Assembly: GCA_964596115.1 (NCBI GenBank)
Contig: CAZQRW010000009.1
Coordinates: forward strand, 1 to 39,583
DNA length: 39,583 nt
DNA from: CAZQRW01 sp964596115
GTDB taxonomy: Bacteria; Hydrothermota; UBA3072; B12-G15
Reading direction: 5' to 3'
Part shown: piece after piece, positions 35,576-39,583 of the stretch
Layout: each line of letters begins with the position of its first letter
Position numbering within the stretch: position 1 is the first letter of the stretch
The notes under the pieces: generated by a model
Told to the model about the DNA's origin: nothing
Databases searched by the model: none
The model's input: only the letters and a program-made list of their open reading frames with translations
Position numbers and translations under genes: made by a program

Positions 35576-36085
35576 TCATTTAATGAGACAATGCATCACT
35601 TCTCCAATATACATCCTGTGATAGCCCTTTTCTGGATAGATTTCGAAGATGTCTTTTTCAAGAAAGTGTCCAGGATTTAGATCGTCAAAATATATCTTTT
35701 TTGATTCAATAACTAATCTTGCCTCCTTGAAATAGATTGCGCCAGTTTTCCCCACAGCTGGGGTAATTCCTGTTGCCTTTATTTTGTCCACATCTCTTCC
35801 AGAGTTGTTACCACAAAAATCAAGTACACTTCTGTAACGCTCCGGGAAAAATGAAAACGTAAAGAATTTATATTTTTCCATAAACTTATATGTATATCTT
35901 TGGGGTCTTATAAAGCAAAGGCATATGTTTTTATCCCAGAGTACACCAAGCCCTCCCCAACTGGCAGTCATTGTATTAAATGACTTTTTGGTTCCTGATG
36001 TTATTAGCATCCAATCGTTACCAATGAGCTTGAAGGCACTTTCCAATATCTCCTCTGGCACAATTTCTCTAAACTTATTTTTCAT
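35576..36085 (-). CDS. Flavin reductase-like domain protein
   Basis: A 169-residue FMN-binding split-barrel protein of the flavin reductase/flavoredoxin family. Typical segments are TSGTKKSFNTMTASWGGLG (FMN phosphate site), CLCFIRPQRYTYKFME, FFTFSFFPERYR and LDFCGNNSGRD with following KATGIT. Partner and electron donor are unknown; relatives include flavoredoxins and FMN-binding proteins of anaerobes. I chose ATG 36085 because it has a GGAGGT site and starts the domain; a longer frame from 36154 would include the -10 element of the promoter. Confidence 0.85.
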   Translation of the reverse strand: MKNKFREIVPEEILESAFKLIGNDWMLITSGTKKSFNTMTASWGGLGVLWDKNICLCFIRPQRYTYKFMEKYKFFTFSFFPERYRSVLDFCGNNSGRDVDKIKATGITPAVGKTGAIYFKEARLVIESKKIYFDDLNPGHFLEKDIFEIYPEKGYHRMYIGEVMHCLIK

Positions 36086-36120
36086 ATACACCTCCGTTTT
36101 CAGATTACCATCTTTTTGAA

Positions 36121-36149
36121 AATATAAACATAGTTTTATTTTTTGTAAA
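36121..36149 (-). promoter_or_regulatory. Promoter of flavin reductase-prolyl oligopeptidase genes
   Basis: Minus strand: TTTACA (36149-36144), a 17-base spacer and TATATT (36126-36121). The leader is about 29 bases and carries GGAGGT before ATG 36085. Confidence 0.62.
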
Positions 36150-36251
36150 CCCAAATTTTATGATGGTTATTTCTGTAAACGGAGACACGGAAGGACTAAA
36201 GTAGCTATTAGGCACGAATTAAGGTTAAAAAAAATTTTTGTAATAAGTCCA

Positions 36252-36279
36252 TTGACAAATTTATAGAATTTGTTATATT
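36252..36279 (+). promoter_or_regulatory. Promoter of rrf2-rseC-copA operon
   Basis: TTGACA (36252-36257), a 16-base spacer and TATATT (36274-36279) with an extended TGT before it. The leader is about 23 bases and ends with AAAGGAG before ATG 36309. Rrf2 proteins often repress their own promoters, but I see no unambiguous dyad here. Confidence 0.7.
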
Positions 36280-36308
36280 ACAGTAAACCGATAGGGAAAG
36301 GAGAAATT

Positions 36309-36710
36309 ATGAGAATATCAACAAAGGCAAGATATGGATTAAGGTTTCTTATAGAGTTGGCAAAAAACCAGGGAAAGGTAGTCTCTATTAAAGAGATATC
36401 GGATGCCCAGCGTATTCCGAAGAGATATCTTGAACAGATTGTATCGATATTGCATGGAGCAGGGATTGTGAGGAGTTACAGGGGACCAGATGGAGGGTAT
36501 ATGCTTGCTGTGTCCCCTGAAGATCTGACAATGTTTCGGATACTTGACGTTCTTGGGGATCCACCAATCTTGATTGAATGTATCGAAAACTCTGCTCTAT
36601 GCGATTATTCAGATAAATGTGCTGCCAGAAAGGTCTGGAAAGAACTGAGAGATTCTATTGCATCTCACCTAAAAAAGATAAGCCTTAAAGATATCATAAC
36701 CAAGGAATAA
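36309..36710 (+). CDS. Rrf2-family transcriptional regulator, likely Fe-S
   Basis: A 133-residue winged-helix regulator. The N-terminus MRISTKARYGLRFLIELA and the recognition helix region with IPKRYLEQIV, then GGYMLA, are classic Rrf2. Cys91, Cys98 and Cys104 (C-x6-C-x5-C) lie where IscR and NsrR hold their Fe-S ligands, so a cluster that senses redox, NO, iron or copper stress is likely. ATG 36309 is chosen because of the AAAGGAG site and domain start; 36270 would overlap the promoter. Its stop overlaps the next ATG (TAATG), tying it to the RseC/copper genes. Confidence 0.92.
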   Translation: MRISTKARYGLRFLIELAKNQGKVVSIKEISDAQRIPKRYLEQIVSILHGAGIVRSYRGPDGGYMLAVSPEDLTMFRILDVLGDPPILIECIENSALCDYSDKCAARKVWKELRDSIASHLKKISLKDIITKE

Positions 36711-37279
36711 TGGGGGGAGGTATGGTAGAAGATATTGGAAAGGTAACAGAGATAAAAAATCGGATTGCAACGGTAGAGATTCCTCAGAAAACAACCTGTT
36801 CTGGATGTTTGGCAAAAGGAATATGTTTCCCTAATGCCGCTGGAAGAAATATTATAGAGGCAGAAAATATACTAGATGCCAAAAAGGGTGACACCGTTAA
36901 GGTAAGTGTCAGGACAAGTATCTCATTAAAGGCAGGGCTTTTATTATTTATTCTCCCAGTTGTATTTTTTATAGCAGGTTTTCTTCTGGTTCAGATTTTT
37001 GTCAATAGTGAACTTGCTGGATTTGGAGGGGGGATAGTTTTTCTTATTGGTTCATTCTTTTTTCTAAAATTTTTGAACAACAAGATTTCAAAAGGAGCAG
37101 GCTTCAAGCCTATTATAACTCAAATTCTAAGAGATATGAAGAGTTACATAGACCCTGTCTGTGGAATGGAGATAGATAAAGAAACAGCGCCTGCCGTCTG
37201 TATTTATAGAGGGGAAAAATATTATTTCTGTAATTCTAATTGTTATGAGAAGTTCATAAAAAACCTGAGTTTTATCTAA
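36710..37279 (+). CDS. RseC/SoxR-reducing family protein fused to a YHS metal-binding domain
   Basis: A 189-residue fusion. Residues 6-141 match RseC/MucC-type proteins: Cys30-x2-Cys33-x5-Cys39, two transmembrane helices (about 74-97 and 103-121), then a short tail. Residues 147-189 start a YHS domain: DPVCGMEI with Cys151, then Cys164, and YYFCNSNC with Cys174 and Cys178. The zero-frame ends with NLSFI, whereas YHS domains usually continue NPE-YL; that ending is in the -1 frame, reached at A AAA AAC (37258-37264). RseC proteins modulate sigma-E or SoxR reduction. ATG 36710 overlaps the rrf2 stop; ATG 36722 is an alternative start that matches RseC better. Confidence 0.8.
   Translation: MGGGMVEDIGKVTEIKNRIATVEIPQKTTCSGCLAKGICFPNAAGRNIIEAENILDAKKGDTVKVSVRTSISLKAGLLLFILPVVFFIAGFLLVQIFVNSELAGFGGGIVFLIGSFFFLKFLNNKISKGAGFKPIITQILRDMKSYIDPVCGMEIDKETAPAVCIYRGEKYYFCNSNCYEKFIKNLSFI
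37258..37264 (+). promoter_or_regulatory. Canonical -1 slippery heptamer A AAA AAC
   Basis: In the RseC-YHS frame the codons are ATA AAA AAC, so the heptamer X XXY YYZ is in phase. After a -1 slip the next codons read Pro-Glu-Phe-Tyr-Leu-Arg, completing a YHS domain and joining the CopA frame. The zero-frame stop TAA follows at 37277-37279. No strong downstream stem-loop or pseudoknot is evident, and the upstream purine run (GAGAAG at about 37247-37252) is only a weak stimulator candidate. A missing A in the run is the rival explanation. Confidence 0.55.
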
Positions 37280-37353
37280 GAAAGAAAAGCAAGATATTAG
37301 AAAAGACGGAGGAAAAACAGAGGGAAGAATCAAAAGAGACGGAGAAAGTTCAA
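37265..37353 (+). other. Open charged linker in the CopA frame, upstream of the TTG start
   Basis: The CopA frame is open back to a stop at 37246-37248. It encodes the end of the YHS domain (KKPEFYL) and a Lys/Glu/Ser-rich linker of about 28 residues up to the HMA domain. There is no ATG or GTG in it; the first possible start is TTG 37354. Unused DNA would not be expected to keep a homologous YHS ending in frame. Confidence 0.7.
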
Positions 37354-39546
37354 TTGAGGATTGGAGGTATGAGCTGCACAGCCTGTGCAAAAACAATCGA
37401 AAAACACGTAAAGGGGAAGAAAGGCGTAAGGGATGCAAATATAAACTTTGCTGCTGAAGAGGCACTTATTACTTATGAACCAAAGGTAATAAAAAAAGAA
37501 GAATTGATAAAAGCGATAGAAGAGACAGGATATAGTGTTATCAAGGAATATGGGGATGAAAGAGCACTTCTCGTGGCAAAAGAGGCAAAGAAGAGACTAA
37601 TAATCGCATGGGTGATAACAGTACCTATTATTATTCTGATGGTCATGAAAATGGGGTTTGGCCTGAAAACCCCGACTTATCTATACATAGAGGTTTTTCT
37701 CTCTGCTCTGGTTCTGGGCTTAACAGGCCAGAAAACATATATCAGTGCGATTAAATCAATATTCCACAAAAGTACGAATATGGATGTCCTTATAATGATG
37801 GGTACACTTGCAGCATTTTTCACCGGTTTATTAAAGATTTTTGGTTTCCAGATTGAGAGTTTTGCAGGTGTAGGAGCAATGATTATGGCAGTGCATCTTA
37901 CTGGAAGATACATTGAATCTTCTGCAGAAGGAAAGGCTTCGCAGGCGATTAGAAAACTACTTGAGATGGGTGCTAAGACAGCGAGAGTTTTTGTTGATGG
38001 AGAGGAAAAAGAAATTCCTATAGAAAATGTGCAAATAGGTGATGTTTTGGTTGTAAAACCCGGGGAAAAGATACCTACCGATGGAGTGATAATAGAAGGT
38101 GAAAGTGCAGTGGATGAATCCATGGCAACAGGCGAATCTATGCCTGTTCGGAAGAAAAAGGGAGATGAGGTGATTGGTGCAACGATCAATCAAATGGGGC
38201 TTTTAAGGGTGAAAGCTACAAAGATAGGTGAAGACACATTTCTTTCCCAGGTGGTCAAACTTGTTGAGGAATGTCAGGGAACAAAGGTGCCAATCCAGGC
38301 ATTTGCGGATAAGGTTACATCATACTTTGTCCCTACTGTTATTATAATTTCTATTATTACTTTTCTTATTTGGATGTTATTCCCGAGCCCATTTCACAAT
38401 ATGCTTTCCCTTGTATCTTCATATATTCCCTGGATCAGTTTAAATATCAGTAAGATTTCCCTTGCGGTATTTGCAGCCGTTGCAGTACTTGTAATTGCAT
38501 GCCCCTGTGCCCTTGGACTTGCAACACCTACTGCTTTAATGGTAGGTTCAGGCATCGGTGCAAAGAATGGTATACTTTTTCGGACCGGGGAGGCGATCCA
38601 GACCCTCAAAAGTACAAAGACAATAGTATTTGACAAAACAGGGACGATCACAAAGGGTAAGCCTGAGGTTACAGATGTTTTATCATTTGGTGGATATAAT
38701 AAAAAAGAAATCATCTCAATATCGGCTTCGCTGGAGAAGGGTTCAGAGCACCCTCTTGCATCTGCAATTCTGAATGTTGCAAAAAAAGAAAATATCAATC
38801 TTATAGATCCCGAGGGTTTTGAAGCTGTGTCAGGCATGGGAATCAAAGGGAAAATACAGGATATGAGCGTCGTTATAGGAAATGAGTATATAATGAAGAG
38901 AGAAGGTATAGAGATTTCAAGTGTAAAAGCAGACGTTCAGCGTCTTCAGGATGAGGCGAAGACAGTAATACTGGTAGGAATTAACGGGAAGGTTGTTGGT
39001 ATCCTTGGTATTGCAGATACTTTGAAGGGGGATTCTGTAACTGCAATTTCCGAACTTAAGGGGATGGGTTATAATACGGTTATGATAACAGGGGACAATG
39101 AAAGGACATCCAGAGCCATAGCAAAAAAGGTGGGCATTGAGCAGGTATTATCTAATGTACTTCCAGAGGAGAAACAGAAAGAAATAGAAAAACTTCAAAA
39201 AAAGGGTATGGTTGCAATGATCGGTGATGGCATAAATGATGCACCAGCCCTCAGTCAGGCTAATGTGGGTATAGCCATAGGCACAGGTACAGACATTGCT
39301 ATTGAGGCGTCAGATATCACACTTGTAAAAGGAGACCTCACATCGGTGGTAAGCGCAATAAGGCTTTCCAATGCCATATTTAGAAAGATTAAAGAGAATC
39401 TATTCTGGGCATTCTTCTATAACATTGTTGCAATACCTGTAGCAGTGTTGGGATTTCTTCATCCTGTTATTGCAGAGGTTGCTATGGCATTTTCATCCAT
39501 AAATGTGGTTACTAATTCACTTAGATTAAGACGTATCAAACTTTAA
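37354..39546 (+). CDS. copA: CopA-type P1B Cu+ ATPase with N-terminal HMA domain
   Basis: Copper-exporting P-type ATPase. In order: HMA domain GGMSCTACAK (CxxC at 8-11), two leading transmembrane helices, actuator TGES, the CPC ion site in TM6 (Cys383-Pro-Cys385), phosphorylation site DKTGT (Asp427), SEHPLASAI (ATP site), GDGINDAPAL, and a last helix ending MAFSSINVVTNSLRLRR, which fits the Cu+ class P1B-1. The stand-alone start at TTG 37354 (GGAG nine bases upstream) is weak. The protein may really begin with the upstream YHS domain by frameshift: about 803 residues from ATG 37136, or about 945 from 36710. Complete at the 3' end. Confidence 0.93.
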   Translation: MRIGGMSCTACAKTIEKHVKGKKGVRDANINFAAEEALITYEPKVIKKEELIKAIEETGYSVIKEYGDERALLVAKEAKKRLIIAWVITVPIIILMVMKMGFGLKTPTYLYIEVFLSALVLGLTGQKTYISAIKSIFHKSTNMDVLIMMGTLAAFFTGLLKIFGFQIESFAGVGAMIMAVHLTGRYIESSAEGKASQAIRKLLEMGAKTARVFVDGEEKEIPIENVQIGDVLVVKPGEKIPTDGVIIEGESAVDESMATGESMPVRKKKGDEVIGATINQMGLLRVKATKIGEDTFLSQVVKLVEECQGTKVPIQAFADKVTSYFVPTVIIISIITFLIWMLFPSPFHNMLSLVSSYIPWISLNISKISLAVFAAVAVLVIACPCALGLATPTALMVGSGIGAKNGILFRTGEAIQTLKSTKTIVFDKTGTITKGKPEVTDVLSFGGYNKKEIISISASLEKGSEHPLASAILNVAKKENINLIDPEGFEAVSGMGIKGKIQDMSVVIGNEYIMKREGIEISSVKADVQRLQDEAKTVILVGINGKVVGILGIADTLKGDSVTAISELKGMGYNTVMITGDNERTSRAIAKKVGIEQVLSNVLPEEKQKEIEKLQKKGMVAMIGDGINDAPALSQANVGIAIGTGTDIAIEASDITLVKGDLTSVVSAIRLSNAIFRKIKENLFWAFFYNIVAIPVAVLGFLHPVIAEVAMAFSSINVVTNSLRLRRIKL

Positions 39547-39583
39547 CTCAGGGGGTATAATTTGATAATGTGATAATGTGTCT
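39547..39583 (+). other. Window end, downstream of copA
   Basis: Only 37 bases remain. They contain a TATAAT-like box (39558-39563) and a short tandem TGATAATG repeat. No terminator hairpin or gene can be called. Confidence 0.3.

Noticed and set aside
36086..36154. Longer N-terminus for the flavin reductase-like protein
   Set aside because: It would include the promoter and lacks a ribosome site; GGAGGT precedes ATG 36085.
1..39583. tRNA, rRNA, CRISPR, insertion sequences, prophage or integration sites
   Set aside because: All intergenic regions were read on both strands; none showed cloverleaf-like GC arms, regularly spaced repeats, transposase or integrase genes, or terminal inverted repeats.
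39556..39583. Tandem TGATAATG repeat after copA
   Set aside because: Only two copies are visible before the window ends; too short to call.

Overview
This is an AT-rich, gene-dense bacterial chromosome segment with about 36 protein genes. I found no rRNA, tRNA, insertion sequence, prophage or CRISPR array. The organism looks like an anaerobic or deep-branching diderm-like bacterium: it has Lpp-type lipoproteins, a LolA-like protein, a predicted outer-membrane barrel, DUF3857/transglutaminase proteins, kelch/Ig lipoproteins, a LonC-type protease and a DUF512 protein. A lineage near the FCB group or a candidate phylum such as WOR-3 would fit, but this placement is a low-confidence inference from gene content.

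Layout. (1) 51-1840, + operon: ruvX, mltG, rpiB. (2) 5925-1842, - operon: M23 peptidase, tRNA dihydrouridine synthase, two ECF-type ABC ATPases, HAD hydrolase. (3) 12146-6095, - operon: Lon-like protease, DUF512/PDZ/Fe-S protein, der, plsY, an unknown membrane-anchored protein. (4) 12298-19083, long + envelope operon: UbiA-type prenyltransferase, TPR protein, M1 peptidase with barrel-like tail, LolA-like protein, YidD, two paralogous TPR/membrane proteins. (5) 21340-19092, -: groES, groEL, fmdB-type zinc ribbon. (6) 21639-27682, surface polysaccharide genes: flippase (+), and YfhO-type membrane protein, GT4 glycosyltransferase and TagF-like polymerase (-). (7) 27981-29768, +: kelch/Ig lipoprotein. 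(8) 36085-29780, -: flavin reductase-like protein, prolyl oligopeptidase, two DUF3857/transglutaminase-fold proteins. (9) 36309-39546, +: Rrf2 regulator, RseC fused to a YHS domain, CopA-type copper ATPase.

Two observations stand out. First, the RseC-YHS reading frame reaches a canonical -1 slippery heptamer (A AAA AAC, 37258-37264) just before its stop. A -1 shift there completes the YHS domain with the expected Asn-Pro...Tyr-Leu ending and reads through a charged linker into the HMA domain and copper ATPase, which has no convincing independent start. This is either a programmed frameshift making a RseC-YHS-CopA (or YHS-CopA) protein, or a one-base indel in an A run. Second, six operon promoters of the form TTGACA/TTTACA-N16/17-TATAAT-like place the -10 box only 6-8 bases before the start codon, so these mRNAs should be leaderless or nearly so. 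Other promoters in the same window have ordinary leaders with strong Shine-Dalgarno sequences.

Genes inside operons are tightly packed, often with 1-4 base overlaps, and several convergent pairs abut at their stop codons. No intergenic gap exceeds 300 bases.
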